Shown here one piece after another: positions 49,342-58,291 of a stretch of 64,000 nt of DNA (positions are counted from its first letter, which is position 1; each line of letters begins with the position of its first letter). Source of the DNA: Seohaeicola zhoushanensis (GTDB lineage Bacteria; Pseudomonadota; Alphaproteobacteria; Rhodobacterales; Rhodobacteraceae); assembly GCF_014656415.1 (NCBI RefSeq), contig NZ_BNCJ01000016.1, forward strand, positions 1-64,000. The letters are read 5' to 3'. The notes under the pieces are model-generated. The model had not been told where the DNA came from. It saw only the letters and a list, made by a program, of their open reading frames with translations, and ran no database searches. Both the position numbers and the translations under genes were made by a program.

Positions 49342-50652
49342 TCAGCCGAGCTTGGCCAGCGCCCGCTCGAAGGCATCGACGATCTCATCGATGTCGTCGA
49401 AGGTCATCACCGTCGAGAAGCAGACCAGCCCGTTCGCGGCGATGATCACGCCCTCGTCGAACAGCGCCTTGGCCAGCGCCGCGACCTTCTGCGCGCCATC
49501 GCCGCCGGCCAGCACGGTCGAGCGGAAGTCGCTGAGCTGCGCCCGGTTGAAGTGGACCCGCCGCAGCGAGCCGAGCCCGGTGATCTGCGCCTCGATGCCA
49601 AGCCGGTCGAACAGCGCGGTCGCCTTCTCCTGGAAGCGGTCGCCAAGCGCGTCGAGATGCTCGAAGCTCTCCGGCGTCAGCGCCTCCATCGAGGCGATGC
49701 CCGCCACCATCGTCATCGGGTTAGCCGAGAAGGTGCCGCCGTGCTGTACGCGCGGCGATCCCTTCGAAGGGTCATAGACCGACATCACCTCGGCCGTGCC
49801 CGCAACCGCGCCCACGGGCATCCCGCCGCCGATGATCTTGCCAAGCGCGGTGACGTCCGGCGAGATGCCGTAGCGGCCCTGCGCGCCGTTGAAGCCGAGG
49901 CGGAAAGTGATGACCTCGTCGAAGATCAGCAGCGCGCCCAGCTCGCGGCTGACCCGGCGCAGCATCTCGAGGAATTCGCGGCTGGCCGGCACCAGCCCGG
50001 CGCGGTTCGGCATCACGTCGACCAGGATCCCGGCCAGGTCGTTGCCCTTGGCGCGCAGGATGCGCTCGCTCACCTCGACGTTGTTGAACGGCAGGATGAC
50101 CACGTCATCCAGAACGCCCTGCGGCGTGCCCTCGGCGGTTGGCACCGAGTTCGGCGAGTCGGCGTCGCCCCAGGTCTCGGGCGTGGCGTTCTGGCTGGTC
50201 TCCACCACGTCATAGGTGCCGTGATAGGCGCCTTCGCACTTGGCGATCTTGGCGCGGCCGGTGAAGGCGCGCGCAACCTTGATCGCGTTCATCACCGCCT
50301 CGGTGCCCGAGTTGCAGAAGCGCACCTGCTCGACCGAGGGCAGCCGCTCGGCCAGGATCTCGGCCAGGCGGACCTCGCCCGGCGTCGCCATGCCGAAGCA
50401 GAACCCCTTCTCCAGCTGTTCGCGGGCGGCCACCTTGATCGCCTCGCAGCCATAGCCGTGGATCAGCGAGGTGAAGTTGCCCACCGCGTCGATCCGGCTC
50501 TTGCCGTCGATGTCGATGATCCGGCAGCCCTCGCCGCGGTCCGCGTAGACCTGGAACGGCGCGCGGAAGACGGTGTGACGGGTATTGCCGCCCGGCATGA
50601 CAGCCTTGGCGCGTTCGTAAAGCTCTGCCGATTTGGAGGAGTTGGAGTCCAT
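49342..50652 (-). CDS. class III aminotransferase (GSA-aminomutase/beta-transaminase-like)
   Basis: The 436-residue PLP enzyme has VRFCNSGTEAVMNAIKVARAFTGRAKIAK, CEGAYHGTYD, LLIFDEVITFRLGFNGAQG with the cofactor-binding Asp, and the Schiff-base Lys in VTALGKIIGGGMPVGA. It resembles glutamate-1-semialdehyde aminomutase and the beta-amino-acid transaminases rather than hemL of the haem pathway. ATG 50652 follows GAGGG, and an upstream Met at 50685 is less likely. It is next to HyuA/B-type genes, so it may transaminate the amino acid released from a cyclic amide. Confidence 0.85.
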   Translation of the reverse strand: MDSNSSKSAELYERAKAVMPGGNTRHTVFRAPFQVYADRGEGCRIIDIDGKSRIDAVGNFTSLIHGYGCEAIKVAAREQLEKGFCFGMATPGEVRLAEILAERLPSVEQVRFCNSGTEAVMNAIKVARAFTGRAKIAKCEGAYHGTYDVVETSQNATPETWGDADSPNSVPTAEGTPQGVLDDVVILPFNNVEVSERILRAKGNDLAGILVDVMPNRAGLVPASREFLEMLRRVSRELGALLIFDEVITFRLGFNGAQGRYGISPDVTALGKIIGGGMPVGAVAGTAEVMSVYDPSKGSPRVQHGGTFSANPMTMVAGIASMEALTPESFEHLDALGDRFQEKATALFDRLGIEAQITGLGSLRRVHFNRAQLSDFRSTVLAGGDGAQKVAALAKALFDEGVIIAANGLVCFSTVMTFDDIDEIVDAFERALAKLG

Positions 50653-50688
50653 GGTGCCCTCGAAAGACAATCGTGATTTGCGCATGAA

Positions 50689-50721
50689 CGGGGCCGGCAG
50701 CCCATTGGCGTGCCGGCCCCG
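50689..50721 (-). terminator. hairpin between HyuB-type gene and aminotransferase
   Basis: CGGGGCCGGCA (50689-50699) and TGCCGGCCCCG (50711-50721) are perfect inverted repeats with an 11-nt loop, 8 nt beyond the HyuB stop on the minus strand. It may act as an internal terminator that lowers expression of the aminotransferase, or as an mRNA processing site. Confidence 0.55.
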
Positions 50722-50729
50722 CAAAGGTC

Positions 50730-52394
50730 TCAGCCGTCGTAACCCATCTTCAGGTCGTGGTCGCGGCTTTCCGGCGACCGCTCGTCAGGCACGCCATAGC
50801 CGCCCCCGCCCGGCGTTCCGACGTCGATGTAGTCGCCGGTGCGCAGGTGGAAGTTCTCGCCCTTGGAAATGTGCTCGGGCTCGAATTCCCTGCCGTCGAT
50901 GTTGACGCGGATCCGGTTCGGCGCGCCATCGCCACCGCCGAGGATGCCCGGGGGCCCGAAGCGGCCGTGCTCCATCAGGAATGAGGCGGTGCCTTCGCCG
51001 CGCAGCAGCCGCATCCGGTAGTCGACGCCCATGCCGCCGCGGAAGCGGCCCTTGCCCGACGAGCCCTCGCGCAGGGCGTATCTCTCGACCAGCAGCGGAT
51101 AGCGCTGTTCCAGGATCTCCACCGGCTGCGACTTGGAGATGCCGATGGTCGAGCAGCCGTTCGAGACGCCGTCGCCATCCCACCAGCCGCCGTAGCCGCC
51201 GCCCGAGAAGTAATACATGATGTAATGCTCGCCGGTCTCCGGGTCGAACCCGCCCAGCGAGATGTTCCCCGAAGTGCCCGCCGGCGCCGCGAAGAGCTTG
51301 CCGGGGATCGCCTTGGCCAGTGCAAGGAACACCGCCTCCATGATGCGCTGCGACACCTCGGCCGAACATCCCGCCACCGGGCGGGGATACTCGGCGAAGA
51401 GGAAGGTGCCCTTGGGCCGCAGCACGTTCAGCGGCTTGAAGCAGCCGGCGTTCATCGGAACGTTTGGGAAGATGTGCTTCATCCCGATGAAGACCGAGGA
51501 TTGCGTCGTTGCCCAGACCGAGTTCAGAGGCCCGCGGCAGGGCTTGGACGAGCGCGAAAAATCGAAGGTGATATCGCTTCCGGCAACCGTCACATCCAGC
51601 GCGATTTCCAGCGGTTCGTTGACCACGCCATCGCTGTCGATGAAGGCCGAGGCCGAATAGACCCCGTCCGGGATGTCGGCGATATGGGCGCGCATCATCT
51701 GCTCTGCCCGGCCCTCGATCTCGGCGACGCAGCCGTTGACCACCTCGAGACCATAGCGGTCGATCAGCGCGGTCAGCGCCTTCTCGCCGGCGCGCAGCGC
51801 GGCGATCTGCGCCAGGATATCGCCGATACGCTCTTCCGAGACGCGGATGTTGGCGAGGATCATGTCGACCACGTCCTGCACGATCTCCCCGCGCTTCATT
51901 ATCTTGACCGGCGGAATCCTCAGCCCTTCCTGGTGGATCTCGGTCGCCGTGGTCGAGAAGCCGCCCGGCACCATGCCGCCGGTGTCGGGCCAGTGCCCGG
52001 CATTGGCGAGATAGCACCAGAGCTTGCCCTTGTAGTAGAAGGGCATGACCATCTTGACGTCCATCAGGTGGGTGCCCCCCCGATAGGGGTCGTTCACGAT
52101 GATGATGTCACCGGGTTCGAGATCGGCGGCACGCTCCTTGATGACCGAGTTCACACATTCCTGCATCACGCCGAGGAAGATCGGCAACCCGGTCTCCCCC
52201 TGCGAGATCATGCGCCCGTCGGCGGTGCCGTAGATGCCGTTCGAGCGGTCGTAGGCCTCGGAGATCACCGGCGAGAACGAGGTCTTTTCATGCACCAGGT
52301 CCATCTCGGTGCAGACCTGCTGCAGGCCCTTCTCGACCACCGTCAGCGTCACGGGGTCGATGGTCGGGGTTGTCTGGAACGCCATGTTGGTCAT
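50730..52394 (-). CDS. hydantoinase B/oxoprolinase family subunit (HyuB type)
   Basis: The 554-residue protein has the HyuB hallmarks: LQQVCTEMDLVHEKTSFSPVISE, GDIIIVNDPYRGGTHLMDVKMVMPFYYKG, NAGHWPDTGG and the C-terminal GRFGPPGILGGGDG. With HyuA it forms ATP-dependent hydrolases of cyclic amides (hydantoin, 5-oxoproline, caprolactam) or related carboxylases. It overlaps the HyuA-type gene by 4 nt. Substrate is not determined. Confidence 0.92.
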   Translation of the reverse strand: MTNMAFQTTPTIDPVTLTVVEKGLQQVCTEMDLVHEKTSFSPVISEAYDRSNGIYGTADGRMISQGETGLPIFLGVMQECVNSVIKERAADLEPGDIIIVNDPYRGGTHLMDVKMVMPFYYKGKLWCYLANAGHWPDTGGMVPGGFSTTATEIHQEGLRIPPVKIMKRGEIVQDVVDMILANIRVSEERIGDILAQIAALRAGEKALTALIDRYGLEVVNGCVAEIEGRAEQMMRAHIADIPDGVYSASAFIDSDGVVNEPLEIALDVTVAGSDITFDFSRSSKPCRGPLNSVWATTQSSVFIGMKHIFPNVPMNAGCFKPLNVLRPKGTFLFAEYPRPVAGCSAEVSQRIMEAVFLALAKAIPGKLFAAPAGTSGNISLGGFDPETGEHYIMYYFSGGGYGGWWDGDGVSNGCSTIGISKSQPVEILEQRYPLLVERYALREGSSGKGRFRGGMGVDYRMRLLRGEGTASFLMEHGRFGPPGILGGGDGAPNRIRVNIDGREFEPEHISKGENFHLRTGDYIDVGTPGGGGYGVPDERSPESRDHDLKMGYDG

Positions 52395-54430
52395 GCTGCG
52401 GCCTCCTCGAAGGTCACGATGATATTGCCGAATTCATCGACTTCGGAACGTGTGCCCGGGTCGAGGATCAATGTGGTGTCGTCCTGCTCGACGATGGCCG
52501 GTCCATAAAAGACATGGCCCAGCGGCAGCTGCGCGCGGTCATAGACCTGCGCCTCGTGCCAGGCGCCGTCGAACCAGGCGCGGCGGGTGCCCTTGCGCGC
52601 CTTCTCGGCATCGCCGCCCTTCGGCGCGAAATGCGCGAGATCGACGTGGACGCGCTTGCCGATGATCGTCGTGCGGATGTTCACCAGGATCGGGATCATC
52701 GTCGGCAGCTCGATCCCGAAGCGGGCCAGGAATGCCTCGCGGAAGGCGGCGCGCACCGCCTCGGCATCGAAGTTACCCTCGGGCGCCGGGATCCGCAGGA
52801 CATGCGACTGGCCGCGATAAAGCAGGTCGAACTCGTGCTGGAAGACAACCTCGTCCACCGCCACCTTCTCGCGCGCCAGCAGGGCCAGGCCCGCGTCACG
52901 CTGCTCGGCGATGATGCCGTCTACGACGCCTTCGGCGATCACCGCCAGCGGCTGGTTCAGCGTGCGCACGAAGTCGTGGCGCACGTCGGCCAGGATGCAG
53001 CCAAGCGCCGAGTTCAGGCCGGGATAGCGCGGCACCAGCACGCGCGGCAGGTTCAGCATCCGGGCGATGGCCACCGCGTGCAGCGGCCCGCCGCCGCCAT
53101 AGGGCATGTAGGTGAAGTCGCGCGGGTCGACGCCCTTCTCGACCGAGATCAGCCGGATCGCCCCCGCCATCTCGGCCACGGCCACGTCGATCACCGCCTG
53201 CGCGGCGGCCACGGCGTCCATGTTCAGCGGTTTGCCGACCTGCTCGATCAGCGCCGCCTCGATCTTCTCGAGCGAGGCATCGCTCGTCGCGCCTGTGACG
53301 GCATGGGGATTGAGCCGGCCCAGCATGTAGTTGCAATCGGTGATCGTCACCCGGTCGCCGCCCCGGCCATAGCCGATCGGCCCCGGGAACGACCCGGCGC
53401 TTTCCGGGCCGACACGCAGCATCCCGGCCTTGTCGATATGGGCAATGGAACCGCCGCCCGCGCCGATGGTCGAGATGTCGATCATCGGGATGCGGATCGG
53501 CATGGCATAGGCCAGTTCCTTCTCGGCCGTCACCAGCGGCGTGCCGCCGTTGATCAGCGCGACGTCGAAGCTGGTGCCGCCCATGTCGCCGGTGACGACG
53601 TTCTCGCAGCCCGCAAGCCGCGCCAGCTCGGCCGCCGCCAGCACGCCCGCCGCCGGGCCGGACATGACCGTATGCACCGCGTGCTCCGCGATGACCGGCG
53701 CGCCGGCCATGCCGCCGTTGGCCTGCATGATCAGCAGATCATGGTCGAAGCCGCGCTCCTTAAGCGCGCTGTCGACGCGGGTGATATAGGCCGAGACGAT
53801 GGGCGCGATCGAGGCATGGATCGCCGCGGTGGTGCCACGCTCGAACTCGCGCATCTCGCGGACGATCTCGTGCGAGGCGACGACATAGGGATTGGGCCAG
53901 AAGGCCCGCACGGCCTCGGCGGCGGCAATCTCGTGCTCGGGGTTCACGTAGGCGTGCAGGAATTGGATGGCGATCGATTCGACGCCTTCGGCCAGCAGCG
54001 CCTTGGCCTCGGCCACCACTTCGTCGATTGCCAGGGCGGTCAGCACCCGCCCCTGCGCATCCATCCGCTCGGTCACTTCGCGCCGCAGGTCGCGCGGGAT
54101 CAGCGGGCGGAAGGTGCCGGACAGGCCATAGGCGTGGGGTCGCGTGCGTCGGCCCAGTTCCAGCACGTCGCGGAAGCCGCGGGTGGTGATGAGACCCGCC
54201 TTCGCGCCCTTGTGCTCCAGCACGGCATTGGTGCCGGCAGTGGTGCCATGCACCAGCCAGCGGATATCGCCCGGCGTCACGCCCAGCTGGTCGATGCCCG
54301 CAAGAAAGCCGCGCGCGCGATCGTCCACCGTCGTCGGCACCTTCTCGGTCCGCACTTCACCGCTCTCGGTGTCCACCATGAGAAAGTCTGTGAACGTGCC
54401 GCCCACATCCACGCCGATCGTGATAGCCAT
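52391..54430 (-). CDS. hydantoinase A/oxoprolinase family subunit (HyuA type)
   Basis: The 679-residue ATPase subunit begins with ITIGVDVGGTFTDFLMVD, the ASKHA-type phosphate loop, and has HGTTAGTNAVLEHKGAKAGLITTRGFRDVLELGRR, SGPAAGVLAAAELARLAG, GDMGGTSFDVALINGG and YMPYGGGGPLHAVAIARML. ATG 54430 follows AGAGG. The Met five codons upstream is less well placed. Works with HyuB. It is divergent from the IclR regulator. Confidence 0.93.
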   Translation of the reverse strand: MAITIGVDVGGTFTDFLMVDTESGEVRTEKVPTTVDDRARGFLAGIDQLGVTPGDIRWLVHGTTAGTNAVLEHKGAKAGLITTRGFRDVLELGRRTRPHAYGLSGTFRPLIPRDLRREVTERMDAQGRVLTALAIDEVVAEAKALLAEGVESIAIQFLHAYVNPEHEIAAAEAVRAFWPNPYVVASHEIVREMREFERGTTAAIHASIAPIVSAYITRVDSALKERGFDHDLLIMQANGGMAGAPVIAEHAVHTVMSGPAAGVLAAAELARLAGCENVVTGDMGGTSFDVALINGGTPLVTAEKELAYAMPIRIPMIDISTIGAGGGSIAHIDKAGMLRVGPESAGSFPGPIGYGRGGDRVTITDCNYMLGRLNPHAVTGATSDASLEKIEAALIEQVGKPLNMDAVAAAQAVIDVAVAEMAGAIRLISVEKGVDPRDFTYMPYGGGGPLHAVAIARMLNLPRVLVPRYPGLNSALGCILADVRHDFVRTLNQPLAVIAEGVVDGIIAEQRDAGLALLAREKVAVDEVVFQHEFDLLYRGQSHVLRIPAPEGNFDAEAVRAAFREAFLARFGIELPTMIPILVNIRTTIIGKRVHVDLAHFAPKGGDAEKARKGTRRAWFDGAWHEAQVYDRAQLPLGHVFYGPAIVEQDDTTLILDPGTRSEVDEFGNIIVTFEEAAA

Positions 54431-54454
54431 GCCACCTCTCATCATTTCATTTTA

Positions 54455-54537
54455 CGGAACTAGGTTCCGGTTACTGGCAAAAATTCCTTGGGCAGTAACA
54501 ATTGTCAAGCGACAAAAGCCGGGGTATCAAAAATTCC
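54455..54537. promoter_or_regulatory. IclR-type operator and promoter in the hyuA/iclR gap
   Basis: A palindrome CGGAAC-TAG-GTTCCG (54455-54469) lies 25 nt from the HyuA-type start. The 10-mer CAAAAATTCC is repeated at 54478-54487 and 54528-54537. A plausible promoter for the IclR gene is TTGTCA (54502-54507), 17 nt from TATCAA (54525-54530). The repeats are likely regulator sites. Which protein binds which is unknown. Confidence 0.5.
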
Positions 54538-54573
54538 GAAACAAACGTCCAAGATTTGCAAACGGAGCTGCCG

Positions 54574-55353
54574 ATGGCCAAGAAAACGACCTCCGACGAC
54601 AGCCCGCTCGGGCGCTATTTCAACGTGCTGGAGGCGGTTGTCGCCAACCGGAACGGCATCTCGCTGACCGAGGTGGCACGGATCACCGGCCTGCCCAAGC
54701 CGACCGCCCACCGCCTGCTGAACGCGCTGGCCGAGATCTCGGTGCTGCAATACGACGACCACGGCCGGAAAAGCTTCCAGGCCGGACCGCGGCTCTGGAG
54801 GATCCTGCAACTTGGCGCCAACCCCTCGCAGGTCGCCCGCTATGCGCAGATGGTCTGCCGCGAGTTGTCCGAGGTCCTGGGCGAGACCTGCTATTGCGTG
54901 CGCTACGACGGCGAGACGGTGGAATCCATCGCGCAGGAGGTCTCTCCCGCCGGCTACCGGTTCCACGTCGTGCCGGGCGATATCCTGCCCTTCCATGCAG
55001 CCGCCACCGCCAAGGTCATCCTGGCCGCGCAGCCCGACGACATCGTCGAGCAGCACCTTTCCGGCGCGCTGGCCTCGTTCACGCCGCACACCAAGTCGAG
55101 CCGCATCGACATCTTCGCCGAGCTCAGCGAGGTGCGCAAAAACGGCTTTGCCATCTGCGACCGCGAGATTGACGAGAACGTCATGGCCTACGCCGTGCCG
55201 GTCAAGCTCGACGGGCAACCGGTCGTCTATGCGATGGGCGTCACCGGCCCGGTCAGCCGGATGAAGCAGGACGACGCGATGAAGTTCATCGAGCCGCTGC
55301 GCCGGGGCGCCGAACGCTTTGCCGAGATGATGAGTGGCCGCGGCCCGCTCTGA
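54574..55353 (+). CDS. IclR-family transcriptional regulator
   Basis: The 259-residue protein has an N-terminal winged HTH (FNVLEAVVANRNGISLTEVARITGLPKPTAHRLLNAL) and an effector domain (LSEVLGETCYCVRYDGETV; LPFHAAATAKVILA; FAICDREIDENVMAYAVPV). ATG 54574 follows CGGAG, while the 24-codon upstream extension is less likely. Placed between the HyuAB genes and the TRAP importer, it probably controls both. Confidence 0.88.
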   Translation: MAKKTTSDDSPLGRYFNVLEAVVANRNGISLTEVARITGLPKPTAHRLLNALAEISVLQYDDHGRKSFQAGPRLWRILQLGANPSQVARYAQMVCRELSEVLGETCYCVRYDGETVESIAQEVSPAGYRFHVVPGDILPFHAAATAKVILAAQPDDIVEQHLSGALASFTPHTKSSRIDIFAELSEVRKNGFAICDREIDENVMAYAVPVKLDGQPVVYAMGVTGPVSRMKQDDAMKFIEPLRRGAERFAEMMSGRGPL

Positions 55354-55389
55354 ACAGCCGGGAGGCGCCCGGTGGGGCGCCTCCGCTGT
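55354..55389. terminator. bidirectional hairpin between IclR and TRAP genes
   Basis: GGAGGCGCCC (55361-55370) pairs with GGGCGCCTCC (55375-55384), and ACAGC (55354-55358) pairs with GCTGT (55385-55389) outside a 2-nt bulge. It sits between converging stops at 55353 and 55392. The stem is long enough for termination in both directions, but there is no T-run. Confidence 0.75.
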
Positions 55390-55391
55390 CA

Positions 55392-56696
55392 TCACATGAT
55401 CGCCTTGGGCAGCCACAGGATGATCTGCGGAAAGAGCAGCATCAGCCCGACGCCCAGTATCATGATCGCCACGAAGGGGATGATCGAGAGGTAGAGCTCG
55501 TTCATCGTCACGTCCTTGGGCGCGACGCCCTTCAGGTAGAACAGGTTGTAGCCGAAGGGCGGCGTCAGGAAGCCCATCTCCATCAGCACGATGAAAAGCA
55601 CGCCGAACCAGACCGGATCGAACCCCAGGTTCACGGCAATCGGCGCGAAGATCGGCGCGGTGATCATGATGATCCCCGTCGTCTCGAGCACCATGCCCAG
55701 CACCATCAGGATCAGCAGCATGATGATGATGATCACCCATCGGTTCACCTCCAGCCCCATGATCAGCCCCTCGATCATCCGCGTTGCGCCGATGGCCGAA
55801 TAGAAGGTCGACAGCGCCGAAGAGGCGATGATGATCCAGAAGATCACCGTCGACAGAACCATCGTCTCGCGCAGGGCGGCGGTCAGGTTCTGGAATGTAA
55901 GCCGTCGCGCGATGGCCGCGGCAAGAACCGCGCCGCCCGCCCCAACCGCGCTGGCCTCGGCCACGGCCGCGGTGCCGGTCAGGATCGACCCCATCACCGC
56001 GACGGCGAGGCCGATCGGCAGCACCACCTTGCGCAGGCTGCGCAGCCGTTCGCCCCAGCTGTAGGTCACCGGGTCGGCCTGCACCGCCGGATCAAAGACC
56101 GAGCGGAAATAGGCGTAGAGCGCGAAGAGGAAGGCCAGCAGCAGGCCGGGCAGGATGCCGCCCATGTAGAGCCCGCCAATCGAGGTGCCGGCCACCAGGC
56201 CATAGACGATCATCGTGACCGAGGGCGGGATCAGGATACCCAGCGACCCACCCGCCGCGATGGAGCCGAGCGTCATCTGGCGGTTGTAGCCCCGCGACAG
56301 CATCGCCGGGATCGCCACCATGCCCATGGCAATCGTCGCCGCGCCCGAGATCCCTGCCATGGCCGAGAACATGGTGCAGATCAGGATCGTCCCGATGGCA
56401 AGACCCCCACGGATGCCGCCCATGAACTTCTGCATGGCGTCGTAGAGGTCATCCGCGATCCGCGATTTCTGTAACATCGCGGCCATGAAGATGAACATCG
56501 GGATCGAGAGATATTCAAAGCTCGTCGCCGTCGCATAGGCCCGCAGCGGGATCATGGTCAGCGCGGCGGGGCTCCAGAAGAAATAGATCATCCCGACCGA
56601 GAGACCGCCCAGCGAGAAGGCAATCGGCACGCCCAGGCCGAGCAGAAGGAACATCCCGCCGAACAGCAGGATGGTGGGCAGAAGCGGATCAACCAT
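55392..56696 (-). CDS. TRAP transporter large permease DctM
   Basis: The 434-residue DctM protein has MAGISGAATIAMGMVAIPAML, GILIPPSVTMIVYGLVAGTSIGG, TAAVAEASAVGAGGAVL and MGFLTPPFGYNLFYLKGVAPKDV. It overlaps DctQ by 8 nt. This is the third TRAP importer of the window and lies with the HyuAB-aminotransferase module. Transported ligand is probably the module's acid substrate. Confidence 0.93.
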   Translation of the reverse strand: MVDPLLPTILLFGGMFLLLGLGVPIAFSLGGLSVGMIYFFWSPAALTMIPLRAYATATSFEYLSIPMFIFMAAMLQKSRIADDLYDAMQKFMGGIRGGLAIGTILICTMFSAMAGISGAATIAMGMVAIPAMLSRGYNRQMTLGSIAAGGSLGILIPPSVTMIVYGLVAGTSIGGLYMGGILPGLLLAFLFALYAYFRSVFDPAVQADPVTYSWGERLRSLRKVVLPIGLAVAVMGSILTGTAAVAEASAVGAGGAVLAAAIARRLTFQNLTAALRETMVLSTVIFWIIIASSALSTFYSAIGATRMIEGLIMGLEVNRWVIIIIMLLILMVLGMVLETTGIIMITAPIFAPIAVNLGFDPVWFGVLFIVLMEMGFLTPPFGYNLFYLKGVAPKDVTMNELYLSIIPFVAIMILGVGLMLLFPQIILWLPKAIM

Positions 56697-57228
56697 GCAG
56701 TTCGACCTCGTCGTCGTCTTTGCGCGCGTTCTCGGGGTGGAGGTAGGCCAGCCATTCGTCGATCATCAGCCGCAGCCAGCCCAGCACCATCAGCGAGGCG
56801 CCCAGCGGGATCAGGGCCTTGAACACCCAGACCGGCGCCGGCCAGTTTGCCGAGTTCGGGCGCTCGCCCGACAGGAAGGCGCGTTCGGCGAAGGTATAGC
56901 CGTGCCGGATCAGCACGTAGCAGAGCATCAGCAGCAGCGTCGTGCCCAGCAGCGTGTCGATCCACAGTTGCAGCTTCGGAGAGAAGCCGGAATACAGCGC
57001 ATCGACCCGCACGAACTTGCCGCAGGATAGCGCCCAGGGCCCGCCGAGCATGATGAGCGCGCACATCAGCCAGGATGCCACGTCGGATGCCCAGGCCAGT
57101 GAAACGTTGAACACCAGCCTGGAGCAGATCTCCGTCAAGACGACGATAGCTATCGCCAGGGTCGCGAAGGATACCACCTTTCCGGTGGTATCCAGCACGC
57201 GGCCGATCATGTCAGACAGTGCCTTCAT
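56689..57228 (-). CDS. TRAP transporter small permease DctQ
   Basis: The 179-residue protein has four hydrophobic segments and DctQ features (EICSRLVFNVSLAWASDVASWLMCALIMLGGPWALSCGKFVRVD). The C-terminal tail is acidic (ENARKDDDEVELHG). It overlaps the DctM start by 8 nt and follows DctP by 34 nt. Confidence 0.9.
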   Translation of the reverse strand: MKALSDMIGRVLDTTGKVVSFATLAIAIVVLTEICSRLVFNVSLAWASDVASWLMCALIMLGGPWALSCGKFVRVDALYSGFSPKLQLWIDTLLGTTLLLMLCYVLIRHGYTFAERAFLSGERPNSANWPAPVWVFKALIPLGASLMVLGWLRLMIDEWLAYLHPENARKDDDEVELHG

Positions 57229-57262
57229 GCAGGCTGCTCCATCGTCATTGCCGGAGAGAGGT

Positions 57263-58291
57263 TCACTCGCCGCGGCCCAGTTCGCCCAGGTATTCGGCCA
57301 GCAGGTTCACCGCCTTGGCGTTCAGGCCACCCTGGTCGGCATAGGCCATCCAGAGCTTGCGCGCCGCCGCGTCCATCTTGGCGAAATCTTCCGCCGAGAT
57401 CGTGGTGACCTCCATGCCGGCTGCCTGCATCTCGTTCAGGGCCTTGGCGTCATTCTTCATGCCGGTGGTCAGGTAGTCCAGCGACGACAGCATCGCCGCT
57501 TCACGCAGGATCGCCTGCAGGTCGGCCGGCAGCGCGTTCCAGGCGGCTTCGTTCACCGCGAAGAAGTTGTTCGGCGCCGGCATCGGCGAGGGCTGGACAT
57601 AGTATTTGGCGACTTCCTGCAGCGAGATGTTCTTGTTCGCCGAAGGGCTGGCCCAACGGGCCGCGTCGATCGCGTCGGTTGCCAGCGCGGTGTAGATCTC
57701 GGAGCCCGACAGGAACACCGGCGAGGCGCCCATGCTCTCGTACCACTTGGCCTCGAGACCGAAGGCGCGGATCTTCAGACCCTGGAAATCGGCGACCGAG
57801 GTGATCGGCTTGTTAGACACGATATCCCACTGCGGCGAAACCTGCGGGCCGAGGTAGTAGACGCCATAGGGCGCATAGGCCTCGCGCGCGATGTCGATGA
57901 AGCCCTTCTTGTAGAAGAAGTCGAAGCTTTCCAGCGGGGTACGCAGACCACCCGGAACGCCGCTCTCGATCGAGGCCACCGGGCCGATCTTGCCGGCGAA
58001 ATAGCCGCCGGTCAGCATCCCCATCTCGGCGACGCCCGCGCCAACGGCTTCGAGACCGTCGGCAATCGGGAACAGCGTGCCCACCGGGTAGACCTCGAAG
58101 GCGATGCGGCCGCCCGACATCTCGGTCACAAGCTTGGCAAAGCGCTCCTCGACCGCGACGTGGCCCGGGTCGCCCGGGTTCAGGTTGGTCTGAAGCCGCC
58201 ACATGAAGTCCTGCGCCAGCGCAGGCACAGCGGCGCTGCCCGTGATCAGCGCCGCGACGACACCCGCTGCGAAAGTTCTGAAGGCTCCCAT
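57263..58291 (-). CDS. TRAP transporter solute-binding protein DctP
   Basis: The 342-residue exported protein starts at ATG 58291 (AAAGGAAAG upstream) with a signal peptide ending AVPALAQ. The mature protein has WRLQTNLNPGDPGHVAVEERF, GLKIRAFGLEAKWYESMG with the ligand Arg and SGSEIYTALATDAIDAARWASPSANKN. This layout belongs to DctP proteins for keto- or aromatic-type acids, but the ligand is not clear. It is the first gene of the third TRAP operon. Confidence 0.92.
   Translation of the reverse strand: MGAFRTFAAGVVAALITGSAAVPALAQDFMWRLQTNLNPGDPGHVAVEERFAKLVTEMSGGRIAFEVYPVGTLFPIADGLEAVGAGVAEMGMLTGGYFAGKIGPVASIESGVPGGLRTPLESFDFFYKKGFIDIAREAYAPYGVYYLGPQVSPQWDIVSNKPITSVADFQGLKIRAFGLEAKWYESMGASPVFLSGSEIYTALATDAIDAARWASPSANKNISLQEVAKYYVQPSPMPAPNNFFAVNEAAWNALPADLQAILREAAMLSSLDYLTTGMKNDAKALNEMQAAGMEVTTISAEDFAKMDAAARKLWMAYADQGGLNAKAVNLLAEYLGELGRGE

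Noticed and set aside
49342-50652. hemL (glutamate-1-semialdehyde aminomutase of haem synthesis)
   Set aside because: Alphaproteobacteria normally make 5-aminolevulinate by ALA synthase. The context is a HyuAB operon, and the sequence fits the beta-transaminase-like branch.
52370-54463. 697-residue plus-strand frame opposite the HyuA-type gene
   Set aside because: Shadow frame of a conserved gene, with composition dominated by Arg, His, Gly and Asp.
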